Virus record (IMG/VR): IMGVR_UViG_3300021168_000029
Coordinates: 1 to 64,000 of that record
DNA length: 64,000 bases
Strand: one strand, 5' to 3'
DNA from: a virus
Positions 34,989-44,820 of this stretch are shown here, piece after piece. Both the position numbers and the translations under genes were made by a program. How positions within the stretch are numbered: the first letter of the stretch is position 1; each line of letters starts with the position of its first letter. The notes below the pieces were generated by a model that saw only the letters and a program-made list of their open reading frames with translations, was not told where the DNA came from and did not search any database.

Positions 34989-37097
34989 ATGATGAGCGAT
35001 ATCGACGTAGCAATACAAAATTTGGCACAAGAACCAGCCGAAGAGATTACGATGGAGAATACTCACATCGACTCCGACACTGGGACCGTGCAGTTCAACG
35101 ATACCGCTGCGATTAAACTCGTTCTTGATGATACCGAGCTAGCAGATAACTTTCTTAACATCAACCAGTGGGCCAGCGGTTGGACGATGTCCGACTTGCT
35201 GTACCAGTCGCCGATGTCTACGGACAGCGCGAACAACGGGACGGACGTAGCAACGTCGTCGGTTCCGAAGTTCATGGTCTCGAACCACATCAGTTCGATT
35301 GTCCCGAAGATTATGGGCGGCATCTTCTACGAAGACCCTTGTTTCCTGCTTCGTCCAAGTCCGGGCACCACGCCGGAAGTGATTCAAGCGAAGACTGCGA
35401 TGTTTACCTTCCAGCTCAAGGCCATGCGCTTTGAGGAAGAGGTTGAGCGCGGGCTAGAGCAGATGGCCCTTCTCGGCACCGCAATCTGGAAGTGGGGATA
35501 CGCGGAATACGAGAAGACCGAGAAGAAGTACAAGCGCTACGCGCCCAAGGTTCAAGTGCCGGAAGGTCTCACGACTGCTCCGATTGACACGCCGGATTCG
35601 GACGACTTCGAGATTGAGTTTTACAAGAAGACCGTCTCTCATCCGTGGATTAAGTACTGCGACATCCGTACGGTTCTTGTTGACCCGGGATGCCGTGTAG
35701 GCGACATTCGCACAGCGAAGTGGGTTGTTTGGCGCGATTACGCGACGTACCAAGATTTAGAGCGTCTGCGCGGCGTTGAGGGCTATAACATTCCGAGCGA
35801 GGAAATTCTTCGCCAGATGTTCATGAAGTCGACCTCGCCGGGGCCGGACAATATTACGATGACCATCCCGGAAGGGATGATGGGCTACTTGCAGCACTCG
35901 AAGCCACGCTCGTACAAGACCAGCGCCGACCCAAACAGAGCCCCGCTCGAAATTTTGGAGCGTTGGGACAACGAAAAAGTTATCGTTGTGCTCATCTACA
36001 ACGGCCACAATATTTTGATTCGCAATGAAGCCAACCCTTACGGAAAGATTCCTTTCTATTCGGCGAACTGGCGCAATATCCCGGATTCGTTCTACGGTCA
36101 GGGACTCGGCCTGCTAATCGGCAGCGAGCAGATTGTTGAGCAGGGTGTAACGAACCTTGCGCTTGACCTGCTTGCCTACTGTTTGCAACCCGTAGCGCTT
36201 CGTAAGAAAGGCTACAATGCCCCGACGCAGAATACGCGCTGGGAGCAGGGCGGAATCATCGACGTTGAAGAAGACGTCGAAAAAGCTTTTAAGTTCCTAC
36301 AAATGCCGACACCTCCTCAAGAGGCATTCGCATTCATCCAGCAGTCGCAGTCAGCGGGTGCAGCTACCTCGGGCGCGAACGAGCAGGTCGTTCAAGGCGC
36401 GGGACACGCAGGCATCAGCACGACAGGCATGAGAAGCGGAACCGGAGCGGCAGCGGTCGTACAAGCGAACGCAAGCCGACTCGATGGACCGACCGGACGA
36501 TTCGTTCGTCAGGTTTTCGAACCGTGGCTCTTTCAAATGGACGACCTCGACAACGACCTGTTGCCGACTTCGGTCATCAAGGACATCCTCGGCGAGAAGA
36601 TTGGCAACGACTTCAAGGTCGACCACATCCAGTATCGCAATGCGAAGGTCGAGTACGAAGTTCTAGCGGGAGCAAACCTCGGTGCCAAGAAGGAAATGGC
36701 GCAGGCTCTCCCAATCATGATTCAGCTGTTGAACAACCCGGTCTTCGTTGCAAACGCAAATGACGCCGGATATCAGTTCGACGCGGTCGCCATCTTCCAA
36801 GCGTTCGTGGACGCAGCAGGCTGGAAGTTCAGTCAGGCCTTCCTACGCGAAATGACGGACGATGAGAAGCAGCGTCATCAGGCGAACAGCCCAGCGGCGA
36901 TGCAGCAAGCGCAGGCGAAGGCAGCACAGCAGCAGCAGCAGGCGAAGTTCGAACAGGAACAGACGCTCGAAAACCAGAAGCAGCTCGGCAAGGCGGGCAA
37001 TGAAGCCTTCCGCTCTTCTATCGAGAAATCAACCAGCCCGGAACTCTCGGGCGGGCCGGACCAGACGCAAGGCTTCGGTTCAACAACGGCACTATAA
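34989..37097 (+). CDS. Portal protein
   Basis: A 702-residue protein directly after the terminase. It contains the wing/stem-like pattern of large podovirus portals, with a WKWGYAEYEK segment, IPFYSANWRNIPDSFYGQGLGLLIG near the middle, and a Gln-rich C-terminal helix (QQAQAKAAQQQQQ). The size is like the P22 portal (725). The dodecameric portal is the DNA channel and packaging gate. Start at the first or second ATG of ATGATG. Confidence 0.85.
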   Translation: MMSDIDVAIQNLAQEPAEEITMENTHIDSDTGTVQFNDTAAIKLVLDDTELADNFLNINQWASGWTMSDLLYQSPMSTDSANNGTDVATSSVPKFMVSNHISSIVPKIMGGIFYEDPCFLLRPSPGTTPEVIQAKTAMFTFQLKAMRFEEEVERGLEQMALLGTAIWKWGYAEYEKTEKKYKRYAPKVQVPEGLTTAPIDTPDSDDFEIEFYKKTVSHPWIKYCDIRTVLVDPGCRVGDIRTAKWVVWRDYATYQDLERLRGVEGYNIPSEEILRQMFMKSTSPGPDNITMTIPEGMMGYLQHSKPRSYKTSADPNRAPLEILERWDNEKVIVVLIYNGHNILIRNEANPYGKIPFYSANWRNIPDSFYGQGLGLLIGSEQIVEQGVTNLALDLLAYCLQPVALRKKGYNAPTQNTRWEQGGIIDVEEDVEKAFKFLQMPTPPQEAFAFIQQSQSAGAATSGANEQVVQGAGHAGISTTGMRSGTGAAAVVQANASRLDGPTGRFVRQVFEPWLFQMDDLDNDLLPTSVIKDILGEKIGNDFKVDHIQYRNAKVEYEVLAGANLGAKKEMAQALPIMIQLLNNPVFVANANDAGYQFDAVAIFQAFVDAAGWKFSQAFLREMTDDEKQRHQANSPAAMQQAQAKAAQQQQQAKFEQEQTLENQKQLGKAGNEAFRSSIEKSTSPELSGGPDQTQGFGSTTAL

Positions 37098-37153
37098 GGA
37101 TGGGCGACTCCGGTCGCCCTCCTCACAATACCTGAAAGGGTGAAGGAATAAAA

Positions 37154-37540
37154 ATGGCAGAATCAGAAGGTCGCAAATTGTTGGGTTATGGGCTCTCATA
37201 CGATGAGCGCATCGGGCTCGCGCAGCTCGTGAATCAGCCGGGATGGAAAATCTTGGTACGCTTGATGGCAGAGGCTTGCCGCAACGCGACCGAGGAAGTC
37301 ATCAAGCTGAAGCCAACCACCGAGCGTTATGCGGAAGTGCTTACCGGATTGCAGACCACCGCCCATGCCATGAACAAATTTTCTGCTGAAGTCCTTGACT
37401 CCGTCAAGGTCCATCAGCGAGCAGCAGTACAAGAGGCACAGCAGCGCGAGAATCCTTCTTTGGTAGCAGCGGACCCAAAGAATCGTTTTCAGATGCCGAT
37501 GCCAAAATCTCCCGTCGAGGGAACGAAGTCGAATCAATAA
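37154..37540 (+). CDS. Unknown protein between portal and scaffold, 128 aa
   Basis: Helical, charged, no Cys in the last half; ends NRFQMPMPKSPVEG. The position suggests a head-assembly accessory protein. No family. Confidence 0.65.
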   Translation: MAESEGRKLLGYGLSYDERIGLAQLVNQPGWKILVRLMAEACRNATEEVIKLKPTTERYAEVLTGLQTTAHAMNKFSAEVLDSVKVHQRAAVQEAQQRENPSLVAADPKNRFQMPMPKSPVEGTKSNQ

Positions 37541-37549
37541 GGACATACA

Positions 37550-38833
37550 ATGAGTTCAATCACTCAAGAGCAAGTGTTACAAATGGATTTGAAATCAATC
37601 GGGAAAGCCATGAATGACCCGGCTGTTGTGGCGGATAAGGCATCACTTCGCCTTCTCGCGGTTCGGGCATCAGAGCTGATGGCAGAGGCCCAGAGTCGGG
37701 AAGCAGAAGTCGACGCACAGTTGAATCGCGTTGTCCCGCCCTCGACCGAGGCATTGGCAGCGGAAGCAGAGGCGATGGCCGCAGCGCCAATCGTGCCTGC
37801 CGAGGTGCCGCCTGTCCCGGCGGTCGTGGTTAATCCACATGAAGCGGAAGATGCAGAGTTGAAAAAGGTCGGCGTGACCGTGACGCGAGATGCGAGCGGT
37901 AAGCCAACTCGATACAGCCAGATTTATCAAGTCGCAGATGAGGACGGAACCACGATTGGACGTCCGACGAATCTTTCTGCCGCCACGCTCCCGGAGCTGA
38001 TGGCGAAGCAGCGGGAAGTTCATACGCAGGCGACGCGCGCCTTCCATCGTCTGAAGAGACAGAAGCTGACTCAGAAGGCAGAGAAAACAATTTTAACTCC
38101 GGAGCAAATCTCGGAAGCAGCGAAGGTCGCTGTGGAAGAGAAAGACCCGGCGAAGGCCGCTGACGTTATTAAGGCGACCATCGAGAGCGCGTATCAGACG
38201 CGAGAGCAGGAACTCCGAAAGAAGGAGCTACGTGAAGAAGGCCGCGCAATTTCGAATCATTTCATGCGCCAGCATCTGCACGATTACAACCCGTGCGAGG
38301 CCAATAAGAAAGCAATGGCCGAGTACTTTGTAGAACACAATCTTGAATTTACCCTCGACAACCTAGAGATTGCTTTTCAAGACCTCAAGGAACAAGGGGA
38401 CCAACTTGTGCCAGTCGCATCGTCGACGAGCATAACAACACCTGTGAGCGAGACCGCTAATCCGGTCTTGTCCACCGCTTCGACTACGCCCGCAGCCCCG
38501 GCAATCCCGGTCGCGGAATCGTCAGCCGCAGTGCCAGCATCAGCAGCACCAGCCCAGCCAGCAGCGCCTAGTCAGCCTGCGGTTGAAGCAACGGTAACGT
38601 CGTCTGCCGCCGCACCTAATGTGCAACCAGCGGCCCGTCGTCCGGGAGTGAACGGGAGCTTGCCTCCGGGTTCGTTGAGCGCACAACGTCCGGGAACGCC
38701 AGACCCAGCACTCGCGAGAAAAGAATTTATGCAGAATCTGAAAAAGATGAGCGCCGAAGAAATAAAGCGCAAGAAGAATAACGACCCTCAGTTCGTTAAA
38801 CAGCTTGCAAGCTACGGCATCAAAGTCCAGTAA
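37550..38833 (+). CDS. Probable scaffold protein
   Basis: A 427-residue protein directly before the capsid gene. Long helical N-terminal region (about 30-75 and 165-255) and an Ala/Pro/Ser-rich segment (about 290-370), then a basic helix (LKKMSAEEIKRKKNN). The acidic, coiled-coil, low-complexity makeup and the position match phage scaffolds. Confidence 0.7.
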   Translation: MSSITQEQVLQMDLKSIGKAMNDPAVVADKASLRLLAVRASELMAEAQSREAEVDAQLNRVVPPSTEALAAEAEAMAAAPIVPAEVPPVPAVVVNPHEAEDAELKKVGVTVTRDASGKPTRYSQIYQVADEDGTTIGRPTNLSAATLPELMAKQREVHTQATRAFHRLKRQKLTQKAEKTILTPEQISEAAKVAVEEKDPAKAADVIKATIESAYQTREQELRKKELREEGRAISNHFMRQHLHDYNPCEANKKAMAEYFVEHNLEFTLDNLEIAFQDLKEQGDQLVPVASSTSITTPVSETANPVLSTASTTPAAPAIPVAESSAAVPASAAPAQPAAPSQPAVEATVTSSAAAPNVQPAARRPGVNGSLPPGSLSAQRPGTPDPALARKEFMQNLKKMSAEEIKRKKNNDPQFVKQLASYGIKVQ

Positions 38834-38880
38834 GATTCCCCACGCAGAGACGTGGAGCACGCAGACCAGAGTAAACCACC

Positions 38881-39906
38881 ATGAGTGGTCCAAATCCAAG
38901 TGCATCAAACGTAGCAAACGTCCTAACGGCTCAGGCAATCATTTTCGATAAGGAATTGATTCCGAACTTGAAGGGCAACACCAACGCATTCGTTGGCGCG
39001 GCTGAACGCAGTGTACAGGGTCTCCACATGGGCGTGAACCGTACGTTTTTCCAGTACAACACGCTTTCGGGCGACGTTGTGCAGAATTCTGACGGTACCG
39101 TGGGCAACCCGGAGACCATCACCCAGTTGTCATCGCCAGCACAGATTGGCGAGTGGAACAACTATTCCAACTTTTCGAGCTTCGCAATCGCGGCAGCTAT
39201 CGACGAGTTGGTCGGCAACAGCGCAGTCGAGTTGGGCTACCAAGCCGGACAGTCGATTAGCGAGTTGTACAGCGCGGTAGCTGACAGCGCAAGCGGCGTT
39301 GACGCAAACGTCAACCAGTCTTCGTTGCTAGCATCTCCGTACACCCTTGACTTGGGCACCATCCGTGAATTGAAGCAGCAGCTTGTTTCGAAGAACGTGT
39401 TGCCTTGCAAGCGTGGAATGTTCTTGGGCGCAATCAGCTCGAACGTGTTGGGCGACATCTACAACGCCACGACTGTGAACAACAGCATCGCGGATTTGTG
39501 GAAGTACGAGAACATGGAGAAGTTCGACGCAATGGCAGGCAGCGACCAGAACAAGGTCATTGTCCTACCGGGCACGAACATCGGCTTCATGCAGACCCCA
39601 TTCGTAACCACCACCGCTAACTACAACGGCAGCGGCAAGATTGGTTACCGCACCTACGTCTTCGGCAATTACGCGATGATTGGTGTGTGGTTGGAAGTTC
39701 CGGGCGACACCGACCTTGACGAAGGCGATTGGAAGACGATTGACTGCCGCGTTGTAACTGACGCTCCGGCCAGCTCGTTCGACCCAGTCTCGACGATTGG
39801 CGGATGGTGCTCATACAAGTTCCACCAAACAGTGACTTTGCCGCCAGCAACTGGCGTCAACACGCAGCGTATTCGCTACATCGACAGCGTTCCGGCAATT
39901 CAGTAA
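38881..39906 (+). CDS. Major capsid protein
   Basis: A 341-residue protein between scaffold and head-tail genes, with an expression-optimised, Asn/Gly/Ser-rich composition and a strong terminator just downstream. It has a long N-arm-like start and a central YSNFSSFAIAAAIDEL segment (about 98-113) copied in the Tat-signal protein at 19037. The fold (probably HK97-like) is inferred from gene order. Confidence 0.8.
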   Translation: MSGPNPSASNVANVLTAQAIIFDKELIPNLKGNTNAFVGAAERSVQGLHMGVNRTFFQYNTLSGDVVQNSDGTVGNPETITQLSSPAQIGEWNNYSNFSSFAIAAAIDELVGNSAVELGYQAGQSISELYSAVADSASGVDANVNQSSLLASPYTLDLGTIRELKQQLVSKNVLPCKRGMFLGAISSNVLGDIYNATTVNNSIADLWKYENMEKFDAMAGSDQNKVIVLPGTNIGFMQTPFVTTTANYNGSGKIGYRTYVFGNYAMIGVWLEVPGDTDLDEGDWKTIDCRVVTDAPASSFDPVSTIGGWCSYKFHQTVTLPPATGVNTQRIRYIDSVPAIQ

Positions 39907-39954
39907 GCGACAGAAGGCCGCGCACAGCGCGTCCGGCTTACGAAAAGCAACTAG

Positions 39955-39990
39955 AAAGGGGAGGTCGATGCCTCCCCTTTCGTCTTTCTT
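39955..39990 (+). terminator. Terminator after major capsid gene
   Basis: AAAGGGGAGG-TCGATG-CCTCCCCTTT hairpin followed by CGTCTTTCTT. Confidence 0.85.
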
Positions 39991-40012
39991 CCAATACAAA
40001 GGACAATACACA

Positions 40013-40708
40013 ATGAGCAGTCTGATTCAGGTTCCGGGCCAGCCTTTCATCAAGGGCACCGACGTGGAGAATCCGTTCAACGAACGCCACGATGTTGATG
40101 CAACGCACGAAGCAATTCAAACGATGTTGGCGGGCGGCACCCCCAACTGGGTGAAGTGGCCGCATGATTATCGCGCATACGTGAAAGAGTCGTTCGCCGC
40201 CGAGAAAGAAATCTCAGACAACATGGCGAGCGCATACAAGTGGGACGACCAAGCCGACCTGACGAACGAGGCGGCGCGCAAGGTCAACAGAACTGTAACA
40301 CGAGATTTTTTGAAGAAGCTGAACGACAACGGCATCAAGACCACCATCTTTGACAACGGCTGGAAAGGTCCCGGCGGCGTTCCGACGGTAGGACTTTTCT
40401 GTATTCCTCCCAGCAACCCGAAGAAGCTACGCCCGGTCTGCTACATCGATGTGCCGTTTATGTGGGAGTGGAGCGTGCTCCTTTTAGATTCACACGGCAT
40501 CCCGAACGGCGAGAAATCGCGCGGCTGGCGTACTGTCGCTATCCAGCTGGTTGAGAAAGAAATCATCACCGAAGCACAGTGTCACAAAATTTTCGGCGTA
40601 CCATCGCCGAACGCAATCTCCGCAAGATACTTCCGCAGTCTTTGGGAAAAGCGCAACGGCAAACGTTACGTTGACCTCGAAGACCAAGAAGCTCTCGGAC
40701 AAGAGTAA
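40013..40708 (+). CDS. Unknown structural protein, 231 aa
   Basis: Start MSSLIQVPGQPF behind AAAGGACAATACACA; an earlier ATG lies in the terminator and is rejected. Mixed, Trp-rich (GWKGPGG, FMWEWSVLLL). Right after the capsid gene, so a head-completion or minor capsid role is plausible. Confidence 0.65.
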   Translation: MSSLIQVPGQPFIKGTDVENPFNERHDVDATHEAIQTMLAGGTPNWVKWPHDYRAYVKESFAAEKEISDNMASAYKWDDQADLTNEAARKVNRTVTRDFLKKLNDNGIKTTIFDNGWKGPGGVPTVGLFCIPPSNPKKLRPVCYIDVPFMWEWSVLLLDSHGIPNGEKSRGWRTVAIQLVEKEIITEAQCHKIFGVPSPNAISARYFRSLWEKRNGKRYVDLEDQEALGQE

Positions 40709-40817
40709 CGGGTGTTGCCGGACTGTACGACGTTACCCGGACACGTTACTCAATCTGCCTGACCCCGGGCCTATACAGGGCGGTTGAAGATGTTTAGCCA
40801 ACCTCAAGGGTGTACAA

Positions 40818-41375
40818 ATGACTGGACCAAATGCAGCATCGAATGAAGCCACGCTTGCCGCTGTAGGAGTTAAGGCAGGCAAGATGGTTACGGAAGAGGG
40901 ACTTTTCCAGCTTCTCAGCATTATGGCGGCGAAGGAAGCCCGCATCGCTGAGAAGGAAGCGCAGCTAGAAATAGCACTAGCAGCAAAGGACAAGGCACGC
41001 CGCAGAGACTCGGAGAATTACACGGTCTCCAAGATTGAAACGCAGAAGGCGTGTCGTCACTTGAAGGGCGGCAAGGGCCGTCAGCGCGGACAGCAGCGCG
41101 ACCCGGCAGTCTTTCATCACATTTTCACCGACCGGACTCAGGTCATCAAGTGCAATTTGTGCGGCGCACGCTGGCTCCCGGGCGACACCGACGATTACCT
41201 GACTCGCAACGGAAACAAGATTCCGAACTGGACAGGCATCGGCTGGCGTCGAGCGTACGAAATGTGCGAAGACAGCAGCAACAAGCCGTCATCATCGGAA
41301 CGTTTCGCTGAGACCGTCCAAGGTCCGGCACCAAGAACTGACGCAGGCAAGTTGCCAGAGAACTTCCAGATTTAA
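40818..41375 (+). CDS. Coiled-coil plus zinc-finger protein, 185 aa
   Basis: Helical N-terminus (about 35-70), then CRHLKGGKGRQRGQQRD and a CNLCG...C pattern (about 113-150) that resembles a zinc finger with a long basic stretch. The function is unknown; nucleic acid binding is possible. Confidence 0.6.
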   Translation: MTGPNAASNEATLAAVGVKAGKMVTEEGLFQLLSIMAAKEARIAEKEAQLEIALAAKDKARRRDSENYTVSKIETQKACRHLKGGKGRQRGQQRDPAVFHHIFTDRTQVIKCNLCGARWLPGDTDDYLTRNGNKIPNWTGIGWRRAYEMCEDSSNKPSSSERFAETVQGPAPRTDAGKLPENFQI

Positions 41376-41389
41376 GGCAAACAACCCGA

Positions 41390-41419
41390 GGGGCGGCGGC
41401 TTCCGCCCCATTCTTTTCT
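41390..41419 (+). terminator. Terminator before fibre gene
   Basis: GGGGCGG-CGGCTT-CCGCCCC hairpin followed by ATTCTTTTCT. Confidence 0.8.
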
Positions 41420-41429
41420 CCGAGGAAAG

Positions 41430-41546
41430 ATGACGACAGTAGCCACCACACAAACTTCTCAATCGACCTCCTTCGGCTGCATCCAAACACAATTTAAAAG
41501 TGCTCCCACCGCTGCGCTAATTTTGCTATTCACAGGACTGCGCTAA
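41430..41546 (+). CDS. Microprotein upstream of the fibre, 38 aa
   Basis: MTTVATTQTSQSTSFG... with a hydrophobic end (AALILLFTG). Start behind GAGGAAAG; the stop overlaps the fibre start (TAATG), so it may be a coupling leader. Confidence 0.5.
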   Translation: MTTVATTQTSQSTSFGCIQTQFKSAPTAALILLFTGLR

Positions 41547-43963
41547 TGTCATCTCCGACAAAAAGAACATACGAAAAATGGCAGTCAGAGAATGCGGGTC
41601 AAGACTTTTTGCAGCTTCTCAGTGCCAATGGGGCAGTAGAAGCAGGCATCGATTCCACAGGAACACCTTATGGAAACCTTGCCATAGGTTCCGGAGGTGC
41701 GGGTACCGTTCAAACAGATTCCAGCCTATCTGGAAATGGCTCGGCTAGTTCTCCTCTATCTGTTGTCAGTGTGCCAGCATCCGGAATACCGTCAGGTGTT
41801 GTTCAGTCTGGTTTGATGGCTGAATATCGTATTCTGTCGACAGAATCGGCTGCGGCCTTGGTCGACTATTCAGGAAACGGTAACGGTGCAACAGGGACAG
41901 CAGGAACTGCACCAACGCTTTTTGCAACGTCCGGAGGTTTAAATCTTTCCGGAGTTGGGGCAGTCATGCTCCCGGCAGCGTTAAACTCTGCAAAAACGAT
42001 TCAAATTTTCGCTACTTATCTCCGAACGTCCAACACGAACAACACGAATTCTTTAGTGCAAGGGAGCGGTGCAAACTCGATTGCGTTTGCCGCTTATGGC
42101 GCAACGTCGGTTCCCGCAGTAGGGAGTTCCAATTCGGTTTTGACAGGCAGCGCAAGAATGCTCAGTTTCATCAACGGGCCGTCGTACAAGTCTTTTTCAA
42201 CTGGCATCATCGCCGGAACTAATTTTTATTCGATGTTACTGGACACGAACGACAGATTTTTCATTGGCTCACAGGAGTCTTTGTACTATCAATCAGGTTC
42301 CTCTGTTGGTCTTCAAACAAACGGTTCATACCAGCTAGGCGGAATCTCCGGCACGTACATGACTGGCGCGATTTATTACGCCTTGTTTTATAACCGAGTA
42401 CTGACGGCAGCAGAAGTTGCCAAAAATAATGATACCGTTGTTGCACTGATGGCGGCTCGTGGCGTGCAGGTTGTCATAGGAGACACGGTCAGTCAGAGAG
42501 ACCAGATAGCGGCTCACGGCGATTCTATAACGGCAGGACAGGGCGTTACAGCTTATACGTTGTTGATGGGCGTGGGAAACGGAGAAACCACGGATATCAG
42601 CAATCAAGGATTACCGGGTACCTCAACTACGCAAATGCTCGCCGACGCGCCGTTGAGTGTAGACCCGCTATATCGACCGAAGGCATCCCGCAACGTGGTT
42701 GTAATCTGGGGTGGCACAAATGTGGATGTGGGTGGCCCTGTTAGAACATGGGCAAATTTAGCTGCGTACTGCCGAGCGCGAAGAGCAATCGGATGGAAGA
42801 TTGTTCTCGTGACTATGATTTCAAGATTCGGCGAAGATGCGACAAAGAACGCTCTTAATATTCTTATACGTCAGGGTTGGCAGACGTGCGCTGATGCTCT
42901 TGCAGACGTCGCCGCGAATCCTCAGCTAGGAGCGGACGGCGCTTATGCCAACGTCACGTATTTTCAAGACGGAATTCATCCCACGCAAGCGGGTGTGAAC
43001 ATCGGAGAAGTTCCGATTATCCAAGCTGCAATTAACAGTCTTTATGGTAACACAATTCAGAGTGCGTACCCAAACACGATTGTTCAACCGTCAGCGGGCG
43101 GATTTTTACAGGCCGTAGGTAGCGCCAACCCAAACACAGACGCTAACAACCAGTTCACTTATACTCTGCCGAACCCGGTATCGCAGGGAAATTTGTTGGT
43201 GATGATTAATCGCATCAATCCAAATACGGTAACGGATAATCAGAATAATGTTTGGACTCAGATTGGGACTACGCACGTCTGGTATGCGCTGAATGTAAAT
43301 CCCGGCATCACGACGGTTACACTTCAATACGGCAGCCCTCAAACGATGAATGGCGCGATGTTTGAATATTCGAACGTGCAGAATGCTGCTCCAGAAGCCA
43401 GTTCAACTAATACTGGAACAGGAACGTCGTGGACTGCGGGCAGTTTGACATCCTTGACTAACAACGATTTGATTCTCGGGCTAGGCTACAACGACACCGA
43501 GAATAACCCGGTGCTAACAGCGGGAGCGACGTTCACTTTAAATCTTGATGGCAAGACTCCAGCAGGAACAAACGCTTTTGGAGAATCTAAGATTCTAGCA
43601 TCGGCGGGCGCGGTAAATCCCGGCGTAACGAGTACAAATTCTGATACGTGGCACATGGTCGGGGCGGCATTCAAGACTAATGCTGCTCCTGCGTATCAGT
43701 TAGCTCCGACTGATTTATTCGTGATGGCAGACCCAACATCTGCAAACGTTTTGGCTACTTTACAGGATGCCACACAAATGATGGGTCAGATAGTCGAAAT
43801 TAAGAATATTGGGTCTGGCGCAAATACGGTTACTATCCAATGTCTCAATAGCCAGACTATAGATGGCGGCAGTACAACAACGATTTCTAACGGGTCTGCG
43901 AAAAAATTCAAGGCTGTGCTGGTGTCTCCGTCAGCAGCCGGGGCAAATTGGGTGACAATCTAA
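41546..43963 (+). CDS. Tail fibre with LamG-like and GDSL/SGNH esterase domains
   Basis: An 805-residue, Ser/Gly/Thr/Asn-rich protein. Residues about 90-310 look like a concanavalin/LamG-type beta sandwich. Then AHGDSITAG (near 323-332), WGGTN (near 388-392) and DGIHPTQAG (near 475-483) give the nucleophile, oxyanion-hole and Asp-His elements of an SGNH hydrolase. Residues about 510-720 are a beta domain also found in the next gene. It probably binds and deacetylates host surface polysaccharide. Confidence 0.8.
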   Translation: MSSPTKRTYEKWQSENAGQDFLQLLSANGAVEAGIDSTGTPYGNLAIGSGGAGTVQTDSSLSGNGSASSPLSVVSVPASGIPSGVVQSGLMAEYRILSTESAAALVDYSGNGNGATGTAGTAPTLFATSGGLNLSGVGAVMLPAALNSAKTIQIFATYLRTSNTNNTNSLVQGSGANSIAFAAYGATSVPAVGSSNSVLTGSARMLSFINGPSYKSFSTGIIAGTNFYSMLLDTNDRFFIGSQESLYYQSGSSVGLQTNGSYQLGGISGTYMTGAIYYALFYNRVLTAAEVAKNNDTVVALMAARGVQVVIGDTVSQRDQIAAHGDSITAGQGVTAYTLLMGVGNGETTDISNQGLPGTSTTQMLADAPLSVDPLYRPKASRNVVVIWGGTNVDVGGPVRTWANLAAYCRARRAIGWKIVLVTMISRFGEDATKNALNILIRQGWQTCADALADVAANPQLGADGAYANVTYFQDGIHPTQAGVNIGEVPIIQAAINSLYGNTIQSAYPNTIVQPSAGGFLQAVGSANPNTDANNQFTYTLPNPVSQGNLLVMINRINPNTVTDNQNNVWTQIGTTHVWYALNVNPGITTVTLQYGSPQTMNGAMFEYSNVQNAAPEASSTNTGTGTSWTAGSLTSLTNNDLILGLGYNDTENNPVLTAGATFTLNLDGKTPAGTNAFGESKILASAGAVNPGVTSTNSDTWHMVGAAFKTNAAPAYQLAPTDLFVMADPTSANVLATLQDATQMMGQIVEIKNIGSGANTVTIQCLNSQTIDGGSTTTISNGSAKKFKAVLVSPSAAGANWVTI

Positions 43964-44820
43964 TGGCTGCCATATTTACAACAGCAAATAACTATGCTGC
44001 TTCCACATCAAGTTCGGCATCGACATCTGCGACGTTCGGGAATAACAATGTGCCGGGGCATTTACTTGTTGCGTTTGTTTTGACTGTGGCTTCTACCATC
44101 GGCAATATAGCTGTCACGGACAACGCCGGAAACATTTGGGTGCAAGCAGGTTCTTGGTTCAACTACTCAGGTTCAAACTATGTTGGCGTGTTTTATGTTT
44201 TGTCTGCTAAAAACAGCTCGAAGGCTGCTGTAAGTATCGGGGGAGTCGGCCAGACCTTTGGCTCTATTGTTATCGGTGAATACTCTTATACATCTGGTTT
44301 TACGGCTGCCCTTGATGCGACAGGACATGCTCAAGCTTTCAACAATAACGTTAGCTATACTGTCGCTGCAAATTTTAATGACGACCTTATTTTCGGTGGG
44401 GTATTCAGTAACGCAGGCGGAACAACTCTAACGGCTGGCGGAAGTTTTACTGCCGCCGTTCAACCTGGTTCTGAAATTGGTCTCTTAGATTGGGCGGATG
44501 CCGGAGCGGCGGGCACAGTAAGTGTGTTAGGTACTCTTGGTGGGGGTAATCAGTGGACGGGCTTTGGTGCATCTTTTACCGCGACTGCGCCAGCACCACC
44601 GTCAAACGCTTATAGCGTTCCCGATTGTCGTCTGTCCCCGTTCGGACCCAACGCGAGCCGCTCGGTCCAAGGTACGCTGATTTACGATAAGCAGACCAGC
44701 AGTAACTCAACAATTCCGGGCGTTGATAGCCGTGTTCAAGGTGCGCCCGTAGACTGCCGCATCAGTCCCAACATTCCGCAAAACAGCCGAGCGCCGGGTA
44801 CTTACGGGCCGGGAGAATAA
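43963..44820 (+). CDS. Fibre-associated protein with paralogous beta domain, 285 aa
   Basis: ATG overlaps the fibre stop (TAATG). Its first 200 residues (GHLLVAFVL, NIAVTDNAGNIWVQAG, NDDLIFGGVFSNAGG) line up with the C-terminal part of the fibre. The C-terminal 70 residues repeat a DCR(L/I)SP...N...SR motif twice. It is likely a partner of the fibre or a second adhesin module. Confidence 0.7.
   Translation: MAAIFTTANNYAASTSSSASTSATFGNNNVPGHLLVAFVLTVASTIGNIAVTDNAGNIWVQAGSWFNYSGSNYVGVFYVLSAKNSSKAAVSIGGVGQTFGSIVIGEYSYTSGFTAALDATGHAQAFNNNVSYTVAANFNDDLIFGGVFSNAGGTTLTAGGSFTAAVQPGSEIGLLDWADAGAAGTVSVLGTLGGGNQWTGFGASFTATAPAPPSNAYSVPDCRLSPFGPNASRSVQGTLIYDKQTSSNSTIPGVDSRVQGAPVDCRISPNIPQNSRAPGTYGPGE

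Noticed and set aside
37102-37119. Terminator after the portal gene
   Set aside because: GGGCGAC/GTCGCCC hairpin is real, but there is no T-tract; it may be mRNA processing or nothing.
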